Origin: Thermoprotei archaeon
GTDB taxonomy: Archaea; Thermoproteota; Thermoprotei_A; Sulfolobales; Ignisphaeraceae
Length of the DNA: 6,733 nt
Assembly (NCBI GenBank): GCA_003661905.1
Contig: QMXA01000055.1
Location: 1 to 6,733 of the forward strand
Direction: 5' to 3'
Translations under genes and position numbers: made by a program
Part shown: positions 1 to 5,700 of the stretch, one piece after another
How the letters are laid out: the number at the start of each line of letters is the position of its first letter
Position numbering within the stretch: position 1 is the first letter of the stretch
Notes under the pieces: generated by a model
Database searches by the model: none
Seen by the model: only the letters and a program-made list of their open reading frames with translations
Told to the model about the DNA's origin: nothing

Positions 1-16
1 AAGTTTATGAAAACTT
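1..16. repeat. Short perfect hairpin at window edge
   Basis: The arms AAGTTT (1-6) and AAACTT (11-16) are perfect complements around a 4-nt loop. The hairpin lies 57-72 nt past the stop codon of the ROK kinase gene on the minus strand. It could be part of a 3' end or belong to the next gene outside the window. Short AT-only stems like this are frequent by chance in AT-rich DNA. Confidence 0.25.
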
Positions 17-61
17 ATGAGATTTAAGCAATTCTTATAAAGTCCTAATAAAATCATCTAC

Positions 62-84
62 ATACAAGGAGCTTAAGCTTGTAT
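62..84 (-). terminator. Stem-loop over the ROK kinase stop codon, followed by T-rich tract
   Basis: ATACAAG (62-68) and CTTGTAT (78-84) form a 7-bp perfect stem with a 9-nt loop that contains the ROK stop codon (73-75). On the minus strand, T-rich stretches follow at about 36-55. Archaeal termination relies mainly on T-rich tracts, so the T-rich stretch may be the functional part and the stem incidental. This is a candidate 3' end only. Confidence 0.3.
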
Positions 85-1083
85 ATTCACTAATGTGTGT
101 GGTGTACTCACCACCAGTGCTATAGCTCCTAGTAACACTACATCATGTCCTAATGGTGTTAATTTAATTAATGGTTTACGATTAATAACATACATATCTA
201 TGTACTTAAGTATTGGATTTAGAACTAGGTTAGGATTGTTAAGTGATATACTCCCTCCTAATGTTAGGAGTTCTGGGTCGTAAACATTAATTACTGAGGC
301 TATTCCACACGCATTAATTCTTCCAAGCTCATCTATGATTCTAAGAGCTAATGGATCTTTTCTCTTACCTAGTGAGAATAGTAACTCCGTTGTTACTTTT
401 CTCTCCTCATAGGCTTTGTAGAGTTCTGAATTCCTCTCTTGAGTTGTTAAGCTCCATTTACTGAGTAGATAATTAATGAATTTTTGTATATTAGCACCTG
501 ATGCATATGCTTCCCAATGACCATAACCACCACATCTACATCTTAATTTAGATTCATAATCTATTACTATATGTCCTACTTCATGTGCATTTCCATCTTT
601 CCCTAGTAAGAGATTTCCATTAACTATAGCTCCTGCTCCAATACCTGTACTGAGAGTTACATAGACTATGTTTTGATAACTACGACCTGCTCCAAAGATC
701 AATTCACCCCATACAGCAGCTACACAATCATTAACTACATATATAGGTATCTTAAACCAATCCTTAAGCGGTCTTAATAGTTCAAAACTATGAATTGGTA
801 TATTAGGTGCATTAATAACCTTACCTTTTCTAATATCTAAAGGACCTATAGATCCTATACCTATACCCTTTAACTCCTCAATCTCTATACCTTTATCATG
901 TATCATCTTATTTATCAAGTCTCTTATTGTCTCGGCTATTGTTAGTTCATCACCTTTCCTCGGTGTTGGTATTGTAGTTTTATGTATTAACTCGCCTTTA
1001 TTTGTTGCTAATGCTATTCTTAAATTCGTAGCTCCTATATCAACACCTACTATGTATTTCAAGACTAATCCCTTCACCTGCAT
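73..1083 (-). CDS. ROK-family sugar kinase (glucokinase/hexokinase-like)
   Basis: This 336-residue protein has the normal ROK length and motif order. It probably phosphorylates a hexose or amino-hexose with ATP in the cytosol. The phosphate-1 motif DIGATN is at residues 15-20. The catalytic base is Asp119 in VVNDCVAAVWGE, and the phosphate-2 motif STGIGAG is at 145-151. The sugar/zinc segment HEVGH is at 167-171, followed by CRCGGYGHWEAYASG at 182-196. The ROK zinc motif normally reads CxCGxxGC, but here the third Cys is His189, so the expected ligands are His171, Cys182, Cys184 and His189. The ATG at 1083 is preferred because a TATA-like TTATAT lies about 25 nt upstream, which predicts a leaderless mRNA. 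A TTG at 1062 (residue 8) is possible but sits 12 nt from its GGTG, twice the usual distance here. The exact sugar cannot be read from sequence. The divergent isomerase-like gene supports a role in sugar metabolism. Confidence 0.92.
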   Translation of the reverse strand: MQVKGLVLKYIVGVDIGATNLRIALATNKGELIHKTTIPTPRKGDELTIAETIRDLINKMIHDKGIEIEELKGIGIGSIGPLDIRKGKVINAPNIPIHSFELLRPLKDWFKIPIYVVNDCVAAVWGELIFGAGRSYQNIVYVTLSTGIGAGAIVNGNLLLGKDGNAHEVGHIVIDYESKLRCRCGGYGHWEAYASGANIQKFINYLLSKWSLTTQERNSELYKAYEERKVTTELLFSLGKRKDPLALRIIDELGRINACGIASVINVYDPELLTLGGSISLNNPNLVLNPILKYIDMYVINRKPLIKLTPLGHDVVLLGAIALVVSTPHTLVNIQA

Positions 1084-1087
1084 ATTA

Positions 1088-1097
1088 AACTAAAATA
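1088..1097 (+). promoter_or_regulatory. Possible TATA box of the isomerase-like gene
   Basis: AACTAAAATA on the plus strand is centred near 1094. A transcript starting about 26 nt downstream would begin around 1119-1120, just ahead of the AGAGGTG ribosome binding site. The element is weak and no competing box fits the spacing better, so this is tentative. Confidence 0.3.
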
Positions 1098-1105
1098 GCT
1101 TTTCA

Positions 1106-1111
1106 ATATAA
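1106..1111 (-). promoter_or_regulatory. TATA box of the ROK kinase gene
   Basis: The minus strand reads GAGAAG then TTATAT, a purine-rich BRE-like stretch followed by a TATA element. The TATA centre is about 25 nt before the A of the ATG at 1083, the spacing expected for a leaderless archaeal transcript. It lies in the 47-nt gap shared with the divergent isomerase-like gene, so the two promoters overlap. Confidence 0.5.
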
Positions 1112-1117
1112 CTTCTC

Positions 1118-1124
1118 AGAGGTG
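1118..1124 (+). promoter_or_regulatory. Shine-Dalgarno AGAGGTG that fixes the start at 1131
   Basis: AGAGGTG matches the complement of the archaeal 16S 3' end and ends 6 nt before the ATG at 1131. The in-frame GTG at 1122 is part of this ribosome binding site and is therefore an unlikely start codon. Confidence 0.75.
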
Positions 1125-1130
1125 CATTTA

Positions 1131-1967
1131 ATGAAATTCGGCATAGCCACATCAGTAATTAGAAGAGTAGAACCTGCAAAATCACTTGAGATATTAAGTG
1201 ATCTTGGATTTAAGTATCTAGAGCTTAGTTATGAAAATTTCATAGCTACTAAAGCATCTCTTTCTGACTCATGGAGAGGGATTAGAGATGCTATTTCAAA
1301 GCTCAATATATCAATAAATCAAATCCATGCACCATATGAAGCTTCGAAATTCGAGTCATGTAGTAGAGAAGAGGTTATGAAATCTGTAAAGAGTCTTGAG
1401 CCATGGTTTAAAGTAGCTGCTGAACTCAACTCTATAGTTGTTATTCATCCAGCTCTTACAACTCATAGAACTATTGAGAAAACATATATGTATGCTAAGA
1501 AGCTTGAAGCTCTAAATATAGAGTTCTTCAGTGAAGTATCTAAATTAGCTGAGGATCTAGGAATACTCGTAGCTATAGAGAATAGAGTAGAGAGAGTCTT
1601 TGGGAATACCATAGAGGATTTAATATCTATAATAGAGTCCATAGGCAGTAAATCACTCGGAATATGTATAGATACAGGTCATTTAGTAGCTAGTGATTTA
1701 GACGTAGTAGAATCCATAAAAAGATCTAAGAAGTACCTCATAGCACTACACCTACATGATAATAATGGTTATATGGATCAACACCTACCACCAATGATAG
1801 GTGTTGTGAATTGGGAATCATTAGTTAAAACTCTTAAAGAAATAGAGTTTGGAAAACCAATAATATTTGAGGCTATATGTAATGAACCTAGAGTTGAAAT
1901 ATGTATTAATTGGGCTAAGCTTACAAAAATTATTAGTGATTATTTATTATCCCTAGTTAGTCCCTAG
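1131..1967 (+). CDS. Xylose-isomerase-like TIM-barrel protein (sugar phosphate isomerase/epimerase family)
   Basis: The ATG at 1131 gives 278 residues; the GTG at 1122 lies inside the Shine-Dalgarno sequence and is rejected. The protein belongs to the AP-endonuclease-2/xylose-isomerase-like TIM-barrel superfamily, which holds sugar epimerases and isomerases as well as endonuclease IV. Visible metal-site residues are His66 (HAPY), His106 (IHP), Glu150 (IEN), Asp181 and His184 (CIDTGH), His207 and His209 (HLHDNNG), Asp216 and His218 (MDQH) and Glu247 (FEA). The HLHDNxG...DxHLPP block ending in a W is typical of the sugar-epimerase branch. However, the ligand set also lines up with the three-metal site of endonuclease IV, so a DNA-repair role cannot be excluded by motifs alone. 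Divergence from a ROK kinase favours sugar metabolism. It converges with the next gene across 24 nt. Confidence 0.85.
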   Translation: MKFGIATSVIRRVEPAKSLEILSDLGFKYLELSYENFIATKASLSDSWRGIRDAISKLNISINQIHAPYEASKFESCSREEVMKSVKSLEPWFKVAAELNSIVVIHPALTTHRTIEKTYMYAKKLEALNIEFFSEVSKLAEDLGILVAIENRVERVFGNTIEDLISIIESIGSKSLGICIDTGHLVASDLDVVESIKRSKKYLIALHLHDNNGYMDQHLPPMIGVVNWESLVKTLKEIEFGKPIIFEAICNEPRVEICINWAKLTKIISDYLLSLVSP

Positions 1968-1991
1968 CTTAATAAATTACTGTGGAGTTAA

Positions 1992-2396
1992 TTACTCAAG
2001 CTTCTTCAAATATTTACTATACACAGTCTTAACTAAGGATCCTGGACTTATTTCTCTTTGATACTCAGTTTTACCTATCTTAATATGTTTCTTTACCTTT
2101 AATCCTTTCATTAATTGATAAGCACTTACAACTCCCTTCTTCATTAACAAAGCTACAATGAGTTTAGTTATAGCTATTGTCTTATGTCCCTTAGGAAGTA
2201 CTTTAGGATATTTCTCAATTGTTCTCTTAACCTCATCTGGATCTACAAAGGGCTCTATTTCTACTGGGAATTCAGCTATTACCCTAGTGCTTACAGCTCC
2301 TGGCGAGTAACAACTTACATCTAGCTTAGATTTATCAACTATTACGGAACATCTTCCAATATCAAATGATATCAATTCTTCCACCTCCAGTTTCAT
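1992..2396 (-). CDS. Small basic conserved-looking protein of unknown function
   Basis: I do not recognise this family. The longest frame gives 134 residues from the ATG at 2396. A strong GGAGGTG lies inside that frame exactly 6 nt before a TTG at 2375, which would give 127 residues starting at Ile-Ser-Phe-Asp-Ile-Gly. The TATA box is placed about 24 nt before the ATG, so a leaderless ATG start is also possible; I slightly favour TTG. There is no signal peptide or membrane segment. The N-terminal half looks like beta strands with one Cys (VSCYSPG). The C-terminal ~65 residues are lysine-rich with helical stretches (AITKLIVALLMKKGV, SAYQLMKGLKVKK), which could suit nucleic-acid or ribosome binding; that is inference only. 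Coding is supported by the clear promoter, the ribosome binding site and an intact frame tightly packed between neighbours. Confidence 0.75.
   Translation of the reverse strand: MKLEVEELISFDIGRCSVIVDKSKLDVSCYSPGAVSTRVIAEFPVEIEPFVDPDEVKRTIEKYPKVLPKGHKTIAITKLIVALLMKKGVVSAYQLMKGLKVKKHIKIGKTEYQREISPGSLVKTVYSKYLKKLE
2382..2388 (-). promoter_or_regulatory. Perfect Shine-Dalgarno GGAGGTG inside the longest frame
   Basis: The minus strand carries GGAGGTG, then GAAGAA, then TTG at 2375. This is the best ribosome binding site in the window and it has the 6-nt spacing seen for other genes here. It argues for a TTG start 21 nt downstream of the annotated-looking ATG at 2396. Confidence 0.6.
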
Positions 2397-2415
2397 TATA
2401 GAATACGCTACGAAA

Positions 2416-2425
2416 GTATATAAGG
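2416..2425. promoter_or_regulatory. Single palindromic TATA box shared by divergent genes
   Basis: TATATA (2417-2422) is self-complementary. Read on the minus strand it is AACC-TTATATAC, preceded by a run of A; read on the plus strand it is CGAAAG-TATATAAG. Both flanks resemble a purine-rich BRE. The centre is about 24 nt from the ATG at 2396 on one side and 28 nt from 2448 on the other, so one TBP site could drive both the small basic protein and the aminotransferase operon. No second TATA-like sequence fits in the 51-nt gap. Confidence 0.6.
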
Positions 2426-2446
2426 TTTTTCAATTCTTCATTACCT

Positions 2447-2451
2447 GGTGA
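2447..2451 (+). promoter_or_regulatory. Shine-Dalgarno GGTGA that favours the start at 2457
   Basis: GGTG (2447-2450) is followed by AAAAGT and then GTG at 2457, a 6-nt spacer. The upstream in-frame GTG at 2448 overlaps this motif. Leaderless initiation at 2448 remains possible given the TATA position. Confidence 0.5.
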
Positions 2452-2456
2452 AAAGT

Positions 2457-3467
2457 GTGAGGAGAATGCATAGAAATGAAAGCCCCTACCCACCCTCACC
2501 CCAGGTAATTAAAGCCATTAGAGAATGGATTGATAAAGTCAATAATTATAGTGATCCTGATTTGTGGAGAGAATTAGCAAGTGCTTTAGAAAAATATACA
2601 GGCTTCCCAAAATCAATGCTTGTATTTGCTCCTGGTAGTTTATCACTAATTAGAATAGCTATTACTATTGCCCTTAAAAATCATGGAAGATTAATAACTT
2701 ATAGACCTACATTCGAAGCCATACCAGCATTCTCAAAAAGCTATGGAGTTAATTTATATATGGTGACTCTTAGACCTAGGGATTTTGAACTAGATATATC
2801 TCAGATTCTAAATCTTAAACCTAAGAGAAACGATATTATCTACATATCTAATCCAAATAATCCAACAGGTAATATAGTTATAAAATCAAAATCACATCTT
2901 GAGGAGTTATTAAGTACAGAAGCTCTAGTAGTACTTGATGAAGCTTATTATGAATTTTCAGGAGTTAGCTATGCAGATTTAGTAAAGCATTGGAGCAATT
3001 TAGTTATTTTAAGAACTTTGAGTAAAGCTTTCTGCATAGCAGGACTTAGATTAGGTTACGCAATAGCATCTGAAGAATTAATAAGAGAATTTAGAAGTCT
3101 TGCATCACCCTTTGATATTTCTCTCTTAACTTATGTAGCTGCTATAGAAGCACTCAACAATCTAGAGTACATGAGAGATATTGTTAGGAAAATAATTAAT
3201 GAACGTGAGAGAGTATATAGAGAATTACTAAGGCTAAAAGGAGTTAAGCCCTATAAATCACATGCAAATTTCATCTTGATATCTCTAGAGGATTTAGGAA
3301 TTGAGTCACATGTAGCTCATGAATACTTCAAGAATAAGGGCATATTGATCAATGTATATCCATATGAGGAATTACTTCGATACTGCATTAGAGTTACTAT
3401 TAGCAAAGCTGAAGATAATGAATATTTCTTAGAAAGTCTCAAGAAACTTATAGAGGAGAAAACTTAA
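2457..3467 (+). CDS. HisC-like PLP-dependent aminotransferase (class I/II)
   Basis: The GTG at 2457 gives 336 residues; GTG 2448 adds three residues and ATG 2466 removes three. It is a fold-type I PLP enzyme closest in layout to histidinol-phosphate aminotransferase. Numbered from 2457, the N-terminal substrate motif RNESPYPPSP is at 6-15 and SNPNNPTG at 131-138. DEAYYEF with PLP-contacting Asp161 and Tyr164 follows. The Schiff-base Lys190 sits in RTLSKAFCIAGLRLGY, and the carboxylate-binding Arg312 lies in CIRVTI followed by KAEDNEYFLESL. The HisC loop usually reads GSDE, but here it is GSLS (60-63), so the substrate may differ from histidinol phosphate. No other his gene is nearby. The next gene, a membrane sugar-phosphate transferase, follows after 39 nt on the same strand and is probably cotranscribed. 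An amino-sugar, CobD-like decarboxylase or other role is possible. Confidence 0.85.
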   Translation: MRRMHRNESPYPPSPQVIKAIREWIDKVNNYSDPDLWRELASALEKYTGFPKSMLVFAPGSLSLIRIAITIALKNHGRLITYRPTFEAIPAFSKSYGVNLYMVTLRPRDFELDISQILNLKPKRNDIIYISNPNNPTGNIVIKSKSHLEELLSTEALVVLDEAYYEFSGVSYADLVKHWSNLVILRTLSKAFCIAGLRLGYAIASEELIREFRSLASPFDISLLTYVAAIEALNNLEYMRDIVRKIINERERVYRELLRLKGVKPYKSHANFILISLEDLGIESHVAHEYFKNKGILINVYPYEELLRYCIRVTISKAEDNEYFLESLKKLIEEKT

Positions 3468-3506
3468 TTCAAATTACATAATTACACTTAATGGTTTGGG
3501 GTTTAT

Positions 3507-4499
3507 ATGAATACTATGTGGCTATTGATACTGCCAGTCATAGCATTCATAGTAACAAGAGCTCTAATGCCAGTAGTAATGAATTTAGGGAGAAGACTGG
3601 GTATTGTAGGAGTAGATATTCATAAACCTTGGAAGCCTCAAATACCGGGTACTGGAGGATTAGGACTTGCTATAGGAATTCTAGTACCTCTCATTATATA
3701 CACAGCTTTCTACTTCTCCATAGCCTCACTTGCAGCATTGCTATCTTTGCTAATAGCCTTGGTATTGGGGTTAATTGACGATCTACATGACATATCCCCT
3801 AGGTTAAAGGTTTTTATAGGTGTTTTGGCTGGATTACCTATAGTAATTTTTGGTGTTTATAATCCACGGCCTTACGTACCATTCCTAGGCCAATTAAGAA
3901 TAACAATACTTTATCCAATTCTTGTACCAATAGCATATGCAGTTTTAATAAATGCAGCTAATATGATTGATACACATAATGGAGTACTACCATCTGCAAT
4001 TACATTGATTATCTGTTGTGTGATTCCTCTTCAAATGTATCTAATATCTAGAGGCATTATAGATCCTTTAGCTATAGTGCTTTCACTAATAGCCATAGGT
4101 TCTCTACTTAGTTACCTACCATATAATCTCTTCCCTGCTAAGGTATTTAATGGAAACACAGGATCTCATTTCCTAGGAGCTTTACTAGCATTAATAACTG
4201 TGTACTCCAGATTAGAGATAGTAATGATAATATCAATAATGCCCATAGTAGTTAATGGATTTAGTCTCATAATATCTGTAGGAGGCTTAAGAAAGAAGGA
4301 GCAAATTGAAAGACCAGTAGTAGTACGAAATGATGGCTCTATTGAATTTAGTAAGAAGTCTGAATCGCCAATAACTTTAGTTCAATTACTTACACTCAAA
4401 GGTAAGATCTATGAACCAGAAATAGTGCTTAGTATCGTACTTTTAATGTATATATTCTGTTCACTAGGCATTGTAACATTTCTATTCACATATCCGTAG
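3507..4499 (+). CDS. GT4-family membrane phosphoglycosyl transferase (MraY/WecA/Alg7-like)
   Basis: This 330-residue polytopic membrane protein has about ten hydrophobic helices, for example 5-24, 52-90, 102-118, 132-148, 163-181, 187-205, 222-256 and 304-327. The family transfers a sugar-1-phosphate from a nucleotide sugar to a polyprenyl phosphate on the cytoplasmic face, the first step of N-glycan or surface-polymer assembly. Motifs are HKPWKPQIPGTGGLG at 39-53, the Asp-rich LIDDLHD (Asp91, Asp92, Asp95), and NAANMIDTHNG at 149-159 (Asn152, Asp155). FNGNTGSHFLG follows at 214-224. In MraY and Alg7 this last motif reads GDT with a magnesium-binding Asp; here the position is Asn217. A charged cytoplasmic loop at 261-300 contains ERPVVV. 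The ATG at 3507 has only a weak GGGGT ahead of it, consistent with translation inside an operon behind the aminotransferase. In archaea this is most likely an AglH-type GlcNAc-1-phosphate transferase, though the sugar is not proven. Confidence 0.87.
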   Translation: MNTMWLLILPVIAFIVTRALMPVVMNLGRRLGIVGVDIHKPWKPQIPGTGGLGLAIGILVPLIIYTAFYFSIASLAALLSLLIALVLGLIDDLHDISPRLKVFIGVLAGLPIVIFGVYNPRPYVPFLGQLRITILYPILVPIAYAVLINAANMIDTHNGVLPSAITLIICCVIPLQMYLISRGIIDPLAIVLSLIAIGSLLSYLPYNLFPAKVFNGNTGSHFLGALLALITVYSRLEIVMIISIMPIVVNGFSLIISVGGLRKKEQIERPVVVRNDGSIEFSKKSESPITLVQLLTLKGKIYEPEIVLSIVLLMYIFCSLGIVTFLFTYP

Positions 4500-4551
4500 A
4501 GCAAGATATACGTATATTATCCTTCTCATAATAAGTATATTCTAACCACTA

Positions 4552-4588
4552 CTCTCCTTACTATCTCTCAAATAAGGGTTGAGGAGAG
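4552..4588 (+). terminator. Hairpin 53 nt past the GT4 stop codon
   Basis: CTCTCCTTA (4552-4560) pairs with TGAGGAGAG (4580-4588), giving nine pairs of which one is G-U, around a 19-nt loop. It follows the GT4 transferase and could mark or protect its 3' end. There is no long T-run directly after it, so a classical intrinsic terminator is not shown. Confidence 0.35.
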
Positions 4589-4638
4589 AGTAAAGATTTA
4601 GTAATATTCACTTATGTATAATGAGCTTATTACGGTTT

Positions 4639-4664
4639 GGAATTCTGGGTCTCGGGGTCTAGGG
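4639..4664 (+). repeat. G-rich motif with GGGTCTnG tandem copies
   Basis: GGGTCT occurs at 4647-4652 and again at 4655-4660, a period of 8, followed by GGG at 4662-4664. With GG at 4639-4640 there are four G-runs (2, 3, 4 and 3 Gs) separated by 4-6 nt, a weak G-quadruplex-like layout. This stands out strongly against the AT-rich surroundings. A TATA-like GTATAAT (4616-4622) lies about 20-25 nt before it, so it could be the 5' end of an unrecognised transcript. Confidence 0.4.
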
Positions 4665-5001
4665 AGAATGTATTTCAGTATTCTTGATTTCTAAGTTCAG
4701 TAATCAATGTACTACATCATTATCTCTTAGCCCGTTTCGAATTTCACCCATAATTTTGTTAATGAATTTAAGTGTTGAAGCTCATGACATGTAAGGCTCT
4801 AGTTACTTCACCCAATACCGAATATTAATGCTTCAATATGCCTCTCTTTACAATGTATAGACTCTTTTTACAACTTTGAGAAATATCTACCAACATTAAC
4901 ATAGAGATCTATGCCAAGAACTCTAACTATTTAATAATTTTAGAATTCATAAATTAGTACTCAGATAGTTTTATTATACTTAGTCTAGGAGAATTTCATT
5001 A

Positions 5002-5024
5002 CCTATAAATACTCTAGATATAGG
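5002..5024 (-). repeat. Weak hairpin beyond the phosphoesterase stop
   Basis: CCTATA (5002-5007) and TATAGG (5019-5024) form a 6-bp stem with an 11-nt loop about 60 nt past the phosphoesterase stop codon on the minus strand. It may belong to that transcript's 3' end, but a stem this short is not strong evidence. Confidence 0.2.
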
Positions 5025-5082
5025 GAATTGTAAGTATCGATTAGGAATAGAAGTTAGGTACAGCATGCAGATTCGAAGATTA

Positions 5083-5658
5083 TTATCTAGATGTCTGCTC
5101 CTTCAAATTTATTATCTTATGCTTTGTTGTAAGCAGCTTTCCTCTGTAAAGTTCATAAACTTTAATTCCTAGTTTTTCAATGCTTTCAATCTCCACTAAT
5201 GCTAGTGAAGGTATTCCAGTACCACCTCCACCTCCCCATGCACCAGTTAAGGACCCTGGATTTATGTGGAGTACTCCACCATATACATCAACAAATGGTG
5301 CATGAGTATGTCCTGAAAATAGCACTTGGACATTTAGTCTATGAGCTATTTTAGTCAATTTCTTCAAATTACCTCTAGGATATACTTGGTCTCCATGTAC
5401 AACTCCGAAATTAATTCCTAAAATATTAAATACTTCATATGGAGGTAATGGTAGGTAATCCATATTGCCCTCTACGGCATATGTCCTTCTACATAAATTC
5501 TTAAACCATTCATAAACATCTTCACCTGTGAAATCGCCAGTATAGATAGCTATATCTATGTTACTAAGACTATCTATAAATCTCAAGATCTCTCTAGGAA
5601 TTTCATACGCTCTATCAGGTATGTGAGCATCACCAAGTACAAGTATTAACGTGCTCAA
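5083..5658 (-). CDS. Vps29/MJ0936/YfcE-like metallophosphoesterase
   Basis: The TTG at 5658 gives 191 residues. A GTG at 5667 would add three but lies within the GGGTG ribosome binding site, which sits 6 nt before the TTG. Numbered from TTG, the two-metal site reads GDAHIPDR (Asp10, His12), TGDFT (Asp42), GNMD (Asn65), VHGDQ (His88) and GHTH (His117, His119), followed by NPGS at 133-136. All expected ligands are present, so it is probably an active cytosolic phosphodiesterase or phosphatase. The VHGDQVYPRGN segment and the NPGSLTGA...IPSLALVEI ending resemble eukaryotic Vps29 (retromer) as well as archaeal MJ0936. A run of five glycines (residues 142-146 region) follows NPGSLTGAW and is encoded by a C-rich plus-strand tract. 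The natural substrate is unknown. It is divergent from the small-protein/KaiC-like operon with a shared inverted repeat upstream. Confidence 0.88.
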   Translation of the reverse strand: MSTLILVLGDAHIPDRAYEIPREILRFIDSLSNIDIAIYTGDFTGEDVYEWFKNLCRRTYAVEGNMDYLPLPPYEVFNILGINFGVVHGDQVYPRGNLKKLTKIAHRLNVQVLFSGHTHAPFVDVYGGVLHINPGSLTGAWGGGGGTGIPSLALVEIESIEKLGIKVYELYRGKLLTTKHKIINLKEQTSR

Positions 5659-5664
5659 AATCCG

Positions 5665-5669
5665 CACCC
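5665..5669 (-). promoter_or_regulatory. Shine-Dalgarno GGGTG that favours the TTG start at 5658
   Basis: On the minus strand GGGTG (5669 to 5665) is followed by CGGATT and then TTG at 5658, a 6-nt spacer. The GTG at 5667 is the end of this motif, so it is an unlikely start. A TTATCA element at 5700-5695 would place the transcript start near 5672. Confidence 0.55.
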
Positions 5670-5694
5670 ATTACCTTATCTGTGATTTCTACTC

Positions 5695-5700
5695 TGATAA
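5695..5700 (-). promoter_or_regulatory. Possible TATA box of the phosphoesterase gene
   Basis: The minus strand reads GAGCTAC-TTATCA. The element is centred about 25 nt upstream of 5672, giving a short leader that contains the GGGTG site. It immediately follows one arm of the inverted repeat described below. The match to a TATA box is modest. Confidence 0.35.

Larger units (their letters stand above)
4500..5082. other. 583-nt stretch without a credible gene between convergent genes
   Basis: Both flanking genes end here, so no promoter is needed, yet the gap is by far the longest in the window. All frames are broken by frequent stops; the longest minus-strand remnant I read (complement of about 4832-4910) is only around 25 codons. 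It holds the imperfect hairpin at 4552-4588, a TATA-like stretch near 4613-4621, the G-rich motif at 4639-4664 and a weak hairpin at 5002-5024. It may contain a non-coding RNA, a decayed gene or only 3' untranslated DNA. I could not identify a tRNA or other known RNA. Confidence 0.6.

Noticed and set aside
95..283. 62-codon open frame on the plus strand
   Set aside because: It lies wholly antisense to the C-terminal part of the intact ROK kinase, has no ribosome binding site and its product resembles nothing.
4731..4749. CCCGTTTCGAATTTCACCC, resembling a tRNA T-arm
   Set aside because: The flanks do not form the required 5-bp T-stem and no D-arm, anticodon arm or acceptor stem can be built around it.
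4900..4913. CATAGA-GA-TCTATG near-palindrome
   Set aside because: The 2-nt loop is too small for a stable RNA hairpin and short AT-rich palindromes like this are expected by chance.
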